A stretch of 64,000 bases of DNA from Chryseobacterium nepalense. Lineage in GTDB: Bacteria > Bacteroidota > Bacteroidia > Flavobacteriales > Weeksellaceae. The notes beneath the pieces were generated by a model that did no database searches, was not told where the DNA came from, and saw nothing but the letters and a program-made list of their open reading frames with translations. This document shows, one piece after another, positions 51,901-61,462 of this stretch (positions are counted from its first letter, which is position 1; each line of letters starts with the position of its first letter). The position numbers and the translations under genes are program-made. The DNA lies in the NCBI RefSeq assembly GCF_023195755.1, contig NZ_CP096203.1, positions 1,240,001 to 1,304,000 of the forward strand, read 5' to 3'.

Positions 51901-54900
51901 TACCGTTACAAGCTCTCCCGAAGGGCTGTACTTGTATGATGTAGTTAGTGGAACATTACCCAAATAATCTATTTTATTAATAATTTGTCCTTCAATATTA
52001 GCAAGGGTTTCAGACTTCATTGTATCAAATTCTTCTATCGTTCTAAAGAAGCTTCCATATATTTGATAGCTTGTATATTGAACCTGATTATCTTCATCAA
52101 TTACCTGAATTACTCTATCCTGATTATCATAAACACTCGTAGAAGAATACATTGCCAATGATAAATTGATATTGTTGTTGGTAGAACTGATGTTTTCCAC
52201 AACAGGCTGGTATTGCCTGATCGTTCTTCCGAATTTGTCAAAAATAGGGCGTCCTGATACCGACCTCATTTCAACTCCATCTATTTCCACATCCTTTTTA
52301 ACCTGAATAATTCTTCCCAACATATCTGCATAGGTTTCCGTTTTAATAGGATTGGTTGGTGTTTCTGCTACATAATGAGAAGTAGATGCTCTAAAAATCT
52401 TAACATTGGTATTGGTATTCGGAATACCAAAATTTTCATAATAATAATTGTAGTTAATCGTCGCATGATTTGTCCCATAATCGTACGGACTGGTCACACT
52501 GATTACTCGTCCACAGCCATCATAAGCATAAGTCATTGTATTACCCGTCATATCAATGCTCTTTTTAACAACATCAAACTGTGGAATGTATTCTGCAGTA
52601 GAAGTCAATCCAAAATTATTGGTAACGCTTGTTACATATTTTGCTGTCGCACTATAGTCATACTGATAATTTAAAGTGTATCGTTGTCCAAATTCATTGG
52701 GAGGGTATTGTACACTCAAGATATTTCCGTAAGAATCATACGCATAATCCGTCTGAATGTCATTCGTTCCGTCAAAAACAGAAACCGTACCTATCTTACC
52801 CGTATTAGCATTGATGTTTGAAGTCTTTCTTTGTCTTAATAAAGTGGAATTTCCTGTTCCTTCATAAACTAAAATTTCCTTAGGTATTTTCATAAGATTA
52901 TTATTCAGCCCACTCCAATAATCTATTACAGAATTATACGCTCTTGTAGGGCTCGTGTACTGAAACTTCTTAAGATGCCCTTTTGTACTGTAGAACATTT
53001 CTTCAGTAGTCTGAATACTACCTCCTGTTTCGTATGCTATTTTATCTTTTTTAGCAAGAAGTACAGTTGCCATTCTTCTTCCTTCTTTTCCGCCCGTATC
53101 ATACACGCTTGGATTCAAAATCGCATTATTAATATCAATCTCCGAAACACCGTTGATAAACTTGTAAAGCTTGTATGTATTGAAATGTTCAGAAAGTAAA
53201 TTTCCTGATCCATCAAACTTTTGACTGCTTCTTAACAAACCGTTGAAAAAATAGCTGCTGTTGTAATACGTATCCACAGTTTTTCTGTACGCATTATTGG
53301 CATCAAGCATTTCTTCGGAAATTACCGTCTCAAACCCAAAATTATCTCTTTCACGTCTGTCATATCTGGAATTCTCAAAGGTGTACCTTGTCACCATGTC
53401 TTTAGATGCATCTGTATTGGTATAATTGGTGTCAAAAAGATCCGGATTCAGCACTTTTACCTCTTTTACTACCAGTTTTGCACGAGAATCCTGGTAATTC
53501 GGTGCGGTAAACTGATAATCTATTGTGTATTTTCCCTGCGTAATTTTGCTGGTTACCTGCTTCAGTTTATTGGTTCTTCCAATTCTTGAATAGTTTACCG
53601 TGAAAGCATTTCCGCCATTATCCATTACCAGATCGGCATAGCCGTCACCGTTCATATCTTTGAAGATCTTTTTCACCTCGGAAACATTGATCCCGAAATT
53701 GGCATTGGCCCCCGCTCCTGCTTTGATGTACAAGATCAGGATCGGAAGGATCGGAACAATGGTAATCGGCCCGATATTCACCATCAGATTCCCTCCGAAA
53801 GACAATGATCCGTTGTAAGACTGGTTCTCTTCTGTAAAGTCTATTGCGGAATTGGATCTTAACAAAGGTCTCGCAATATCAAATTTATTTCCTAAGTTAT
53901 AACGTACTGCAGTCGTTTTATTTGTACTGTTAATTTCCAGGATATCAATAAGGCCGTCGCCGTTGATATCTTCATACAATACATCAGAAGATCCTTTCGA
54001 TGCAGATGCTCCCGCACTTGCACTGATCCCGAATCCAAAACTTGACAAAGATTGCAGATTGGCAGAAAGTCCTCCTCCAATGGATACATTGACTCCACCT
54101 ATAGGGTGAGATCTGTAAGAAATAAGATTTTCGAATTTATCATTTCCGGAGAAATTTTTACCTAAGTTCAGACTGTAAGTTATCCCGGAAGTCCCTCCGT
54201 TTCTTACTCTGTCCGGCAATCCGTCACCGTTGATATCCAGATAATATTCCTTGGCATAATCCGTAGAATTAAAATATTTATTAATTCCGGCACTTACTGA
54301 AATCCCCGCAGACCATGTCAATGACATATCCGGTTTCGCAGATGAGGTTGATGGCCCGAAAGCATCAATTCTTCCACCTACCGAGTAGGCGTTATAAGAG
54401 AATCCTACGGAATTCATTTCCTGTAAGCTGTAAGAATCTGTCGGATATCCGAAAACAGGGTTGCTTTCCGTATCTTTCAGTCCTCCCGTACTGTTGGTCA
54501 TCTGTCTTGATTCCGCGTACACCATATCCGGGTATCCGTCACCATTCATATCCATGAAATCCTGTGTAACTACACTTCCCGGATAAAGAAGCTCTGTAAT
54601 AGAGTTAGCAGAATTCGTATTGATTTGCGAAATAGCAACTCCGTCCGTAGTATTTCTTGACGTACTGCGTGTTTTCTTATCAATTGCCTTCATCGTAGTG
54701 TCCACAGAAATCTGTGCTGACCCCATTGATTGAATTGGCGCAGGTGAAGGATCCGGGTTAGGATTGTTAAAATAAGCAGGCTGTGTATCGTCATCTCTAA
54801 AAGACGTTTTACTGGCAAGCTGATTGGGTCCCGTACCGATCCATTTATACAGAAAACTGTTTCTCTGTCTTGTCACAGATGGTTTCATAGGGGAAATAAC

Positions 54901-57900
54901 TACTGCTGTAGCATTTCCGTTGCTTGGATTCTGCATGCTATTCGCAATACACTCTGCCAAAAGCTGCTGTTGATTCTGATTCGGATATAGCTGTGAGCAG
55001 GTACTGTATAAAGGCTGCAAAGGCGGATTATCCGAAAGTGCTTCCGGAGTAATCATAGCACCGTAGTTATCTATTGTTCCCTGGATGGCAGGATAAGCCT
55101 GATCCTGATTGTATAAAAACTGGCCCCAGTTATTGAAAAATTTAACTTTCGAGCTGTACATCGCCGTGTTGATTGATGTATGCGGCGTATCGGTAAGTAA
55201 AATATCATTATCATAATAGATATTAAACGGTTTATTCTGGAAATAAGCCGAATATTTCTTATACAATGCATATTCAGCGTCTGTCTTACAATATACCTGA
55301 ATCGTAACTAACCATGGGCTTAAAAATGTACTTGTTGTGCTTCCCGTATAGAACGTTGCCGGAGAAATTCCTGAAATAGGCTGATTGAGAATCATATCCT
55401 GCTCTTCCACAGAATTATTGGTATTGTCTACAATAACCTTTCTTTTGGCAACTATCTTATTTCCTCTTTTAATAATGTAATAAAAAGAACCCACTCCTAA
55501 AGTAGAAAAATTGGTAATGTTCTTTTTAATCTGTGCCTTATAATCATGCGTTCCGCTGAGGGCTATGTAATTCTTTACATTGAATTTCTCAGAAAACTGC
55601 GTAATTGCATAGGAAGGATATTGAGGTACTGTCAAAAATTCTACAAATGTTGTCGCCAAAGGATTGGCTGCTGTAGGTGTATTTGCTGTATACGTAACCC
55701 CAATTTTACCTTGCCAGTTGCTGCTGACGTTTCCTATATAAGAATCTGATTCTACAACGAATCTTAGATATACAGGCTCACCGGCATTTACTGTGAGAGA
55801 TTGTGATATTGCACTCGTAACGAGACCGACATCACTTTGGTTGTAAGATGCAGAATAAATTTCATCCGTAGTATTGGCATTAATATTATCCTTATAGATT
55901 TTAAATTTAAAATCACTTACAGTATAAGGGAAACTCACAGATGCCACATCAATTTGAGCTGTACCCGGTGTATCCAGGTAAATCGGTGCTGTTTCGTTAT
56001 TAAGTAAAAAGTTGTCAGAATAGCTTCCGTTATTTAAATAGAACAAATCCTGAGCAAGTTCAAAGGCATTAGGCACCTCATTTCCATTGGTATCTACATA
56101 TGTAATCTTCGGATTTGAAGTAACTTCTGCATTAAAATCCTTATTTTTATGAAGCCTTACATATACTTTTTCGCCACTTTTTACATACAGACGGTTCGGA
56201 TTATTGATTCCAAAGTGATCCACATTGTTAGGCAGCATGCCCTGGATCTGGGAATAGTAATCATTATACCTTTCAATACTAACTGTTGCAGTAGAAGGGC
56301 CATTGGGATCCAGCTCTGTCATATAGATTCTTCCGTGTTTTGTTACACCTGTAACATATGGATTAAGAATCTCAACAGAATATAATGTTTTAAATGGTGT
56401 TCCCAATGGGACTAATCCCAAACCTATCTGATCGGTAATTTTAATATATCCGTCTTTAGGTGCCACCCACACTTTTACTACATCCACAACAGGGGTCATT
56501 GGTTCCTGTAACGGTGGATCGGTTTTAGGATTAAACGGAGGATCAATGGCTTTCGCCTTTACGATCATGTTTTCCGTGTACTCACTATGCTTGGTCATTT
56601 CCGGTTTCCCCGTAGACGTATTAAACTTGTTAAACCAGACTTCACCGTTGTGAACAATATCCATCAAACCATCAGAATTTCCATCTGTAAGGTAAGTAGA
56701 TGTTGTACTGGAAGCCTTAGAGGTGATCATACTTCTGCTCTTGATAAAAAGTCCCATGTCCCATCCGGAACTGCTGGTTTTACTTTTTGTAAAAGAGAAG
56801 TTGCTGTTGAAGTTCAATAACTCTGTAGGCTGTCCGAAAGATAATGCACCGTTGGAAAGTGATCCCTGGCTAAAATACAGTCCGGAATTGTTCTTATAGA
56901 TCATATCCTGGATTCCGTCGCCATTGAAATCAATCAGCTGCTGCATGGTTTTAGCTTCCGTATCTGAAAATCCGAAAGGAAGACCGAACATGATATGTCC
57001 GTAAGCATCATTGGAAGGATAATATAAATTTAATCCCGCTGCAGCCCTGAAATTGAATCCTGTTTCCGTCGCACTGTTTCCACTGATTCTTGAAGGGGTT
57101 AATAATCCCTGAACCAAACCACCAAAAACATTGATTGAATTGTTAACAGGTACCGTTACGTTTCCTCCGAAGATAGAACCGTCTGCAACATCGTCATAAT
57201 ACTGGAAATCGTAATCTCCTAAAAGACTGTATTTACCCGGCGAATCTCCCCCGTCAAGATATAATCTTTTCAACCTTGTTTTAGAAAACTGTCCGGTTTC
57301 GTATTCCATACCATAAGTACGGATTAGCTGCCCCTGATAATTTACAGTAATATTTCTTAATAAATAAGGTTCTACTCTTTTTACTCCCTGCTTTGCATTG
57401 ATGTTCAGATCAGTTCTGCTAAGTCCCGTTTCCGCATTAAAATTAACGGTATAGTCACCATTCTTCCCATAAGAAATCTGTCTGATATGAAAATAAACAC
57501 CTCCATTCAGGTTACTATTATTATTATTGGTTCCGAAATTTACCTGAGAATAATAATAGGTGAAATTCATAGAATTCCCATGAACATCTTCAATTCTTCT
57601 CAACGCCCAATGCACAATCTGATTGGCAGAATTTTTAATCACGAACTGATCTCCGCCTCCGTAATAACTCTTCGTACCATCTGTTGAGGTAACTTTCCAT
57701 GAATAATTGGTAGGATTATCTCCTATTCTTTCTATGATAGAAAAGTCATGGTTTTTTCTTAAGTAAAATTTCTTTACACCTGTAGTTCCCGGCGTTGCAT
57801 AAGAAGCTCTCGGCTGTTTATCTGTTGTAAAAGCTGTATTGGTTTCGCTTACATCATTATGCCTGTGAGGAAGATAATTGTTAGGATACACCAACATTTC

Positions 57901-59586
57901 GCCATCCATTGAGTACAGTTCGGTTTCGGTAGCGCCGTCAAACTGCGGAGCTCCCCATCTTGTATCAATACTGATGGCAGAAAGTCCCTGCACATCCCAT
58001 CCTTCACCCATCCAGCCATTGCTGCCTCCACTGCTGTAACCAATTGACAAAGAAGGCTGCAGACCGCCCAATCCTGATGGTACCGTAATCGGATAGTTCA
58101 TATTGGCATCTCCTTTCTGACTAGCTGTCGGAGGACTCATCAGCTGAATGGCAGCCATAGGATCTCCTGCCTTTAGCCCGCTGATACTTGTTGGAGTAAA
58201 AGCATTCAGCTGCGGGGATTCCGGAGTGGAAATAACCCCATTGATATAATCCGTATCTCCGTCCCCTTCTACGGTAACCGTTTTGGCTTTGGTATCCACC
58301 ACCGCAGATTTGTCCATCGCCCATTGCTTTTTAGCATAATCGAAATGGAAAATTTTGATGTCTTTCGGTGAGATCAGTCCTAAACGTTTTTCGTCGTAAG
58401 GAATCGTAATCTTTATTTTTTTGTTTAATTTCCCTGAGATTAAAGATATTCTGTACGCAGAATTATTTGCCGTAACATTTTTCAATCCCTGTGAAGTTGA
58501 AGGAAAATCTTTAGCTCTCAGTTTTAAAACCTCAAAATAGGCTGATTCCGAAGTTTCTTTTTCAATCTTAATATTGATTCCCTCATAATCTACACTAAAT
58601 TCCTGATCTTTTGAAACAGAAATTCCTTTGGCATTATAATAGGAATTGTTTACTGTTCTGAAAGATGTAGTTTCTGCAGGAATTTTATAACTTCCGGTAG
58701 TTCCGTTTGCCGTAATTAAAAAGCTTCCTTTTGCTTTATCAGTTTCTGTTAGCTGAATTACTTTTTCAAATTCTCCGTTTTTAACAGAAACAGATTCATT
58801 ATTAATCGTGGCAGATGCTCCGGTAATGTTATTTCCTTTTACATATAATTTATCTCCTGAAAGAACAGAACTTACCACCACATGGTCATAAGATCTCTTT
58901 TCTTTATCGAAAACGATTTTCAGGTTTTTAATTTTATATTTCACTCCGTCAGACGGCGAAGTAAATAAAATCGTATTCTGTCCGTTTTTAATAAGCGCAG
59001 CGCTCAGTACTTCTTTTTGATGGCTCCATTTTGCACTTGGCACAACAATGTCTCCCCCTATGGCTACGTTATTATTAATTGATCTTGATACAGACTGATG
59101 AGAAGCAAGTCCGAAAAGATCATATTCCAGATAAGCAATCGCACTTTTACTGTTGCCGGCAGGCACATCAATGGTGAAAAAGTTGTCTGAGATCCGGTCT
59201 TCCTCTTCTTCAGAAAAAGTACCAATGGTTCCTTCTCTTTCTTTTGAAGGATAAGAAATGACATCAGCCGAAACATTATTCATTTCAGATAATTCAGCAT
59301 CTCTTGTTCCTGTAGTGAAAGGATTATTTTTTGATAAAATATCCGGAGAAATATTCTTCTCACGGTCTGTGGCTAAAGATTTTTCCGAAGATTTCTCACT
59401 GGAAGCTTCTTTGAGTGAATCGACGTCTTTTTTATCGGTCAGCTTACTCATCAAATCTTTTTTAAACGCCCGCACCTTCTGCCTGTCTTCCCTTGTAAAG
59501 CTTGCAAAAACAAACATACAAGCAAAAAAGAACACCAGAAGGCATGACTTCTTCGTAAGAGGAAGCCGTTTCATGTCTATTTTCAT
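48901..59586 (-). CDS. Giant SpvB/FG-GAP/Rhs protein with C-terminal Hint domain and variable toxin-like tip (3561 aa)
   Basis: Residues ~1-29 are a Sec signal or membrane anchor (KKSCLLVFFFACMFVFASF). From ~490 an SpvB-type domain (YPITVPSGLGGLQPSLSIGY, GWMGEGWDVQGLSAISIDTR) is followed by FG-GAP-like repeats (DFNGDGIQDM, DMNGDGYPDM, DINGDGLPDR, DINGDGLIDI, DMNGDGYADL). Rhs/YD repeats fill ~2050-3150 and the Rhs core end (GLYYYGARYYNPRVSVWYGV) is near 3158. A Hint autoprocessing domain covers ~3328-3462 (FVKGTLISTEKGFKPIEEVV with Cys3328, TPTHPFY, ending VLVHNN). The last ~100 residues are unrecognised and presumably the released toxin. The fold resembles fused TcB/TcC Tc-toxin parts that encapsulate a toxin. 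It forms an operon with a T9SS-sorted protein upstream and a putative immunity gene downstream. Not obviously linked to the eCIS. Confidence 0.9.
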   Translation of the reverse strand: MKIDMKRLPLTKKSCLLVFFFACMFVFASFTREDRQKVRAFKKDLMSKLTDKKDVDSLKEASSEKSSEKSLATDREKNISPDILSKNNPFTTGTRDAELSEMNNVSADVISYPSKEREGTIGTFSEEEEDRISDNFFTIDVPAGNSKSAIAYLEYDLFGLASHQSVSRSINNNVAIGGDIVVPSAKWSHQKEVLSAALIKNGQNTILFTSPSDGVKYKIKNLKIVFDKEKRSYDHVVVSSVLSGDKLYVKGNNITGASATINNESVSVKNGEFEKVIQLTETDKAKGSFLITANGTTGSYKIPAETTSFRTVNNSYYNAKGISVSKDQEFSVDYEGINIKIEKETSESAYFEVLKLRAKDFPSTSQGLKNVTANNSAYRISLISGKLNKKIKITIPYDEKRLGLISPKDIKIFHFDYAKKQWAMDKSAVVDTKAKTVTVEGDGDTDYINGVISTPESPQLNAFTPTSISGLKAGDPMAAIQLMSPPTASQKGDANMNYPITVPSGLGGLQPSLSIGYSSGGSNGWMGEGWDVQGLSAISIDTRWGAPQFDGATETELYSMDGEMLVYPNNYLPHRHNDVSETNTAFTTDKQPRASYATPGTTGVKKFYLRKNHDFSIIERIGDNPTNYSWKVTSTDGTKSYYGGGDQFVIKNSANQIVHWALRRIEDVHGNSMNFTYYYSQVNFGTNNNNSNLNGGVYFHIRQISYGKNGDYTVNFNAETGLSRTDLNINAKQGVKRVEPYLLRNITVNYQGQLIRTYGMEYETGQFSKTRLKRLYLDGGDSPGKYSLLGDYDFQYYDDVADGSIFGGNVTVPVNNSINVFGGLVQGLLTPSRISGNSATETGFNFRAAAGLNLYYPSNDAYGHIMFGLPFGFSDTEAKTMQQLIDFNGDGIQDMIYKNNSGLYFSQGSLSNGALSFGQPTELLNFNSNFSFTKSKTSSSGWDMGLFIKSRSMITSKASSTTSTYLTDGNSDGLMDIVHNGEVWFNKFNTSTGKPEMTKHSEYTENMIVKAKAIDPPFNPKTDPPLQEPMTPVVDVVKVWVAPKDGYIKITDQIGLGLVPLGTPFKTLYSVEILNPYVTGVTKHGRIYMTELDPNGPSTATVSIERYNDYYSQIQGMLPNNVDHFGINNPNRLYVKSGEKVYVRLHKNKDFNAEVTSNPKITYVDTNGNEVPNAFELAQDLFYLNNGSYSDNFLLNNETAPIYLDTPGTAQIDVASVSFPYTVSDFKFKIYKDNINANTTDEIYSASYNQSDVGLVTSAISQSLTVNAGEPVYLRFVVESDSYIGNVSSNWQGKIGVTYTANTPTAANPLATTFVEFLTVPQYPSYAITQFSEKFNVKNYIALSGTHDYKAQIKKNITNFSTLGVGSFYYIIKRGNKIVAKRKVIVDNTNNSVEEQDMILNQPISGISPATFYTGSTTSTFLSPWLVTIQVYCKTDAEYALYKKYSAYFQNKPFNIYYDNDILLTDTPHTSINTAMYSSKVKFFNNWGQFLYNQDQAYPAIQGTIDNYGAMITPEALSDNPPLQPLYSTCSQLYPNQNQQQLLAECIANSMQNPSNGNATAVVISPMKPSVTRQRNSFLYKWIGTGPNQLASKTSFRDDDTQPAYFNNPNPDPSPAPIQSMGSAQISVDTTMKAIDKKTRSTSRNTTDGVAISQINTNSANSITELLYPGSVVTQDFMDMNGDGYPDMVYAESRQMTNSTGGLKDTESNPVFGYPTDSYSLQEMNSVGFSYNAYSVGGRIDAFGPSTSSAKPDMSLTWSAGISVSAGINKYFNSTDYAKEYYLDINGDGLPDRVRNGGTSGITYSLNLGKNFSGNDKFENLISYRSHPIGGVNVSIGGGLSANLQSLSSFGFGISASAGASASKGSSDVLYEDINGDGLIDILEINSTNKTTAVRYNLGNKFDIARPLLRSNSAIDFTEENQSYNGSLSFGGNLMVNIGPITIVPILPILILYIKAGAGANANFGINVSEVKKIFKDMNGDGYADLVMDNGGNAFTVNYSRIGRTNKLKQVTSKITQGKYTIDYQFTAPNYQDSRAKLVVKEVKVLNPDLFDTNYTNTDASKDMVTRYTFENSRYDRRERDNFGFETVISEEMLDANNAYRKTVDTYYNSSYFFNGLLRSSQKFDGSGNLLSEHFNTYKLYKFINGVSEIDINNAILNPSVYDTGGKEGRRMATVLLAKKDKIAYETGGSIQTTEEMFYSTKGHLKKFQYTSPTRAYNSVIDYWSGLNNNLMKIPKEILVYEGTGNSTLLRQRKTSNINANTGKIGTVSVFDGTNDIQTDYAYDSYGNILSVQYPPNEFGQRYTLNYQYDYSATAKYVTSVTNNFGLTSTAEYIPQFDVVKKSIDMTGNTMTYAYDGCGRVISVTSPYDYGTNHATINYNYYYENFGIPNTNTNVKIFRASTSHYVAETPTNPIKTETYADMLGRIIQVKKDVEIDGVEMRSVSGRPIFDKFGRTIRQYQPVVENISSTNNNINLSLAMYSSTSVYDNQDRVIQVIDEDNQVQYTSYQIYGSFFRTIEEFDTMKSETLANIEGQIINKIDYLGNVPLTTSYKYSPSGELVTVTDPQDISTYYDYDMAGRRIGMNHPDKGQTEYQYDQAGNLIILSTPNLSNDPNISTHYIHYVYDYNRITDIELPNLPDGSANPNNVHYGYLNGGYGNNSGRMYTKSDGTGYTVYSYGKMGEIVSENRTVFGYNIPTMNFQTFFNYDSWNRIKQITYPDGENVYYGYNMGGNLKSVRNDYQDYIKEITYDLYEQKTKVTYGNGVVNRFGYVPTNRRLNFSTLANASGIGFLSNSYRYDYRGNIAKLENHSDVSPNGMGGQYVFNYNYDTLNRLIGTEGSSRLVDKAGNPITPGTSPYAQSNSGFKLHMEYNDAGGILEKNQEHSVDQVVNQRNTYYNQYKYIDGTHMIQKIGDSYFGNTQDFKYDSNGNTIMHKDEYRIHEMSWDEQDRLKALSDPDNGLYQYYMYDDKGERTIKYSLTGGSQLYQNGALVDPGSIGIDHYKLYPNPYVVVTSDGQYTKNYFEGTTRFASRIEPHNDIFIPTTIKAPNKDVKEIDPAKDFRNYLQKMEIDGAVSSELGTAKAPPGMGGQPGLYYLHTDHLGTASFVTDDNSETTQFFLNLPFGETMMEQQSGVYDNPYKFNAKELDSETGLYYYGARYYNPRVSVWYGVDPLAVYNPSMESEFYGDGQHNGGVFYLGNLNPYIYTYQNPIVYIDPNGKQSKGSQSSYKEKLAMQFAKVLIAVDNVTRKAAPYTMGARVLNNGKASDKFLGNIEFFIFDQSMIWDPVAAIHAPQGEMKMASKMEEEIVPKIGTNYSSIVKGMKTLESFCFVKGTLISTEKGFKPIEEVVVGDRVWSYNETKQLNELKEVVTLFNNNTSEIIKITADGVIIECTPTHPFYINKNWVAASKIKKGDHLFLKDGSKLKILSTELYVRDEEVYNFEVKDNHNYFVSDQAVLVHNNCDFIRKLFANNINDIETFSAQLKKIGNPVSNITKNPGLANAKIPGIDLSSLPSWNKGELTEHLGGLVEKGTVNKATAQKFMKSFNKAFETRSTGGNLGKKQ

Positions 59587-59596
59587 GGGTGTGGTT

Positions 59597-60976
59597 TTAA
59601 TCGACGATTAGTTTAAAAGTTTTAATAATTTTTCCGTTCTGGGTAAGATTGATCAGATATGAACTCTGAACAGGCAGGTGATTGACATAAGATTTTGCCT
59701 TTTCATCTACTTTATCTAAAGTTACCAATCTGCCGCCGCCGTCATAAATAGAGATGATAAGATTCTCCATAGGCGGGAAGACAATGGTAAAGTTTTGATC
59801 TTTTTTCACCGGATTAGGGTACAATGAAATCTTTGTAAGGTCCAGAGAAATATCTTTTTCACTGATTGTATTTGATCTCGGGTCCTGATTTCCGGTTTCA
59901 GGTTTCGTATTCTTCAAAGGGCTTACGGCAAACGTGAAATGCGTGGTATTTCCCGTATCGAAAGGATCGATGAAATCAACTTTACTGAAAGTAACATAAT
60001 TTCCGTTTTCAACCCCTGCAATCTTTTGAATTTCCCCGTTGTCTTTTTTCAGAAGCATCCAGTAAGAAAGCGGTAAAGCCTTTGGATTCACAGTTTCTTT
60101 AATAATTCTCACTTGGTAACCGGTCTTAGGAATTTTATTTCCGATAAAACCAATTTCCCAGTTTCTATCAAGCACATCCAGAATTCTGTCATTTTTTAAA
60201 GACATATCTTTGTTGTCATCAGACCACATGACAAAATTATTATTATCCAGAACGGTTGTATTTTCAGAATTTGTTCTGAAGATATTGTTCATTCCGATAG
60301 CTAAAAAAGGATCTGCCTGGTTGGAAGACTGTTTCTGATACAGTTCATTTCCATCATCTCTTCCCAGACCCGTTGGCCTGTAACTGTAATCTTTGTGTTG
60401 TTCAGGATCCCAGATTACTTTTCCATCGCTTCCGTAATATTTACCTTTTTCTAAAGATATTCCGTATTTAATAGAAAGATAGGAATGAATTTTATTAAGA
60501 TCCGTTGTTTTTGCTTTTCTCGGCAGGAAAATCATTTCATAAAGATTCTGATCTTCAAATCTGATCTTTAAGCTGTCTGTTTTCTGCTTGTCCGGATCTG
60601 CAGTTCCGGTAAAGGAAAAAATACTCGGCTTTTTACCGATTTCTTTTGCCTCTTTACCTTTGTTGTAGACTGTATTTCCTAAAGAAACTTCTTTGTCCGG
60701 ATTCATCCAGATCATTTCATCTTCTTTTGAAGCATGAACCAGACTGAGCGTATGGCTCTTGTTTTTACTGTACTTGATGTACTTTTTGAGAGATTTGTCC
60801 TTGATACCGCAATGGAAATTCAGCAGATTTTCATCCCGGCACCTGGTCGCTTCCCGCAGAGTAGGATTGGTTTTTTCCCAAAGCTGGACATCGGAGCCTA
60901 CCAATTGGGCATAGGCCGAGAATGAGCACGACAGCATAAGCATCGTAACAATCCTCGATTGTCGAAGGTGTAGCAT
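59597..60976 (-). CDS. Secreted surface protein with DUF8202-like region and type IX secretion sorting domain
   Basis: 459 residues. Signal peptide at 1-23 (VTMLMLSCSFSAYAQ end). The middle has the pattern IHSYLSIKYGISLEKGKYYG, then YRPTGLGRDDGNELYQKQSS, which I know from Bacteroidota surface proteins (DUF8202, from memory). Residues ~385-459 form a type A C-terminal domain (SLYPNPVKKDQNFTIVFP, YDGGGRLV, SSYLINLTQNGKIIKTFKLIV), which directs export and attachment by the type IX system. It is the first gene of the operon with the giant Rhs protein (10-bp spacing), which itself lacks a visible sorting domain. It may help display or release the Rhs product; that is inference. Confidence 0.8.
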   Translation of the reverse strand: MLHLRQSRIVTMLMLSCSFSAYAQLVGSDVQLWEKTNPTLREATRCRDENLLNFHCGIKDKSLKKYIKYSKNKSHTLSLVHASKEDEMIWMNPDKEVSLGNTVYNKGKEAKEIGKKPSIFSFTGTADPDKQKTDSLKIRFEDQNLYEMIFLPRKAKTTDLNKIHSYLSIKYGISLEKGKYYGSDGKVIWDPEQHKDYSYRPTGLGRDDGNELYQKQSSNQADPFLAIGMNNIFRTNSENTTVLDNNNFVMWSDDNKDMSLKNDRILDVLDRNWEIGFIGNKIPKTGYQVRIIKETVNPKALPLSYWMLLKKDNGEIQKIAGVENGNYVTFSKVDFIDPFDTGNTTHFTFAVSPLKNTKPETGNQDPRSNTISEKDISLDLTKISLYPNPVKKDQNFTIVFPPMENLIISIYDGGGRLVTLDKVDEKAKSYVNHLPVQSSYLINLTQNGKIIKTFKLIVD

Positions 60977-61044
60977 AAGTGGATTTTGTTTGTGAAAATT
61001 GAAAGTGTGTTATTAGTTTTTACCCTAAATTCGGTTGACGTATT

Positions 61045-61116
61045 TTAGATAAAATTGTATGTGTAGTATTTCTGATGTTTCAAAAAAATTGAAAACGTTT
61101 GAGTTGTCATGGTCAT
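61045..61116 (-). other. Possible 23-codon leader peptide frame, speculative
   Basis: ATG at 61116 to TAA at 61045, lying between a -7-like box and the T9SS gene start. The context TATAAAAACTAATGACCATGA nearly repeats the one at 1809. No further support for translation. Confidence 0.15.
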
Positions 61117-61132
61117 TAGTTTTTATAATTCA

Positions 61133-61140
61133 CAAAACTA
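61133..61140 (-). promoter_or_regulatory. -7-like box (TAGTTTTG on minus strand) for the T9SS/Rhs operon
   Basis: CAAAACTA on the plus strand reads TAGTTTTG on the minus strand and fits TAnnTTTG. It would leave a ~150-nt leader before the 60976 start. A TTG lies 15 bp upstream, shorter than the usual spacing. Confidence 0.3.
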
Positions 61141-61386
61141 AGAAAAATATCATATCAATTATTAAATTTTCTAAACTTTAACATTTAAATGAAAATTTGT
61201 AACTTAATTTTAATATTAGACGAATAAATTATATAAATCACAATATCTTTCTTTAATCTGTACAGCAAAGATCACATGGAGAAACGACAAAACATGACGT
61301 TTGAAAAAATAATTTTTAATGAATTATCTTGAAGTAAATAAAAACCGCTTTTACAGGCATCAATTTCTTCAGTTTTAATTATAACA

Positions 61387-61421
61387 AAATTGTTCCCGAA
61401 GCCTAATTCCGGGAACAATTT
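61387..61421 (-). terminator. Terminator after the AraC-family gene
   Basis: AAATTGTTCCCG (61387-61398) pairs perfectly with CGGGAACAATTT (61410-61421) over 12 bp; TTTTGTT follows on the minus strand. Confidence 0.8.
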
Positions 61422-61462
61422 GTGATGTTTATATTAATTAATAATTTAAATTGCCTGTCAAA

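Larger units (their letters stand above)
60977..61462. other. Upstream region of the T9SS/Rhs operon
   Basis: Contains a candidate minus-strand -7 box (61133-61140), then a 23-codon frame (61045-61116, MTMTTQTFSIF start) whose start context resembles that at 1809, and the terminator of the AraC gene (61387-61421). Otherwise AT-rich with no gene. Confidence 0.45.
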
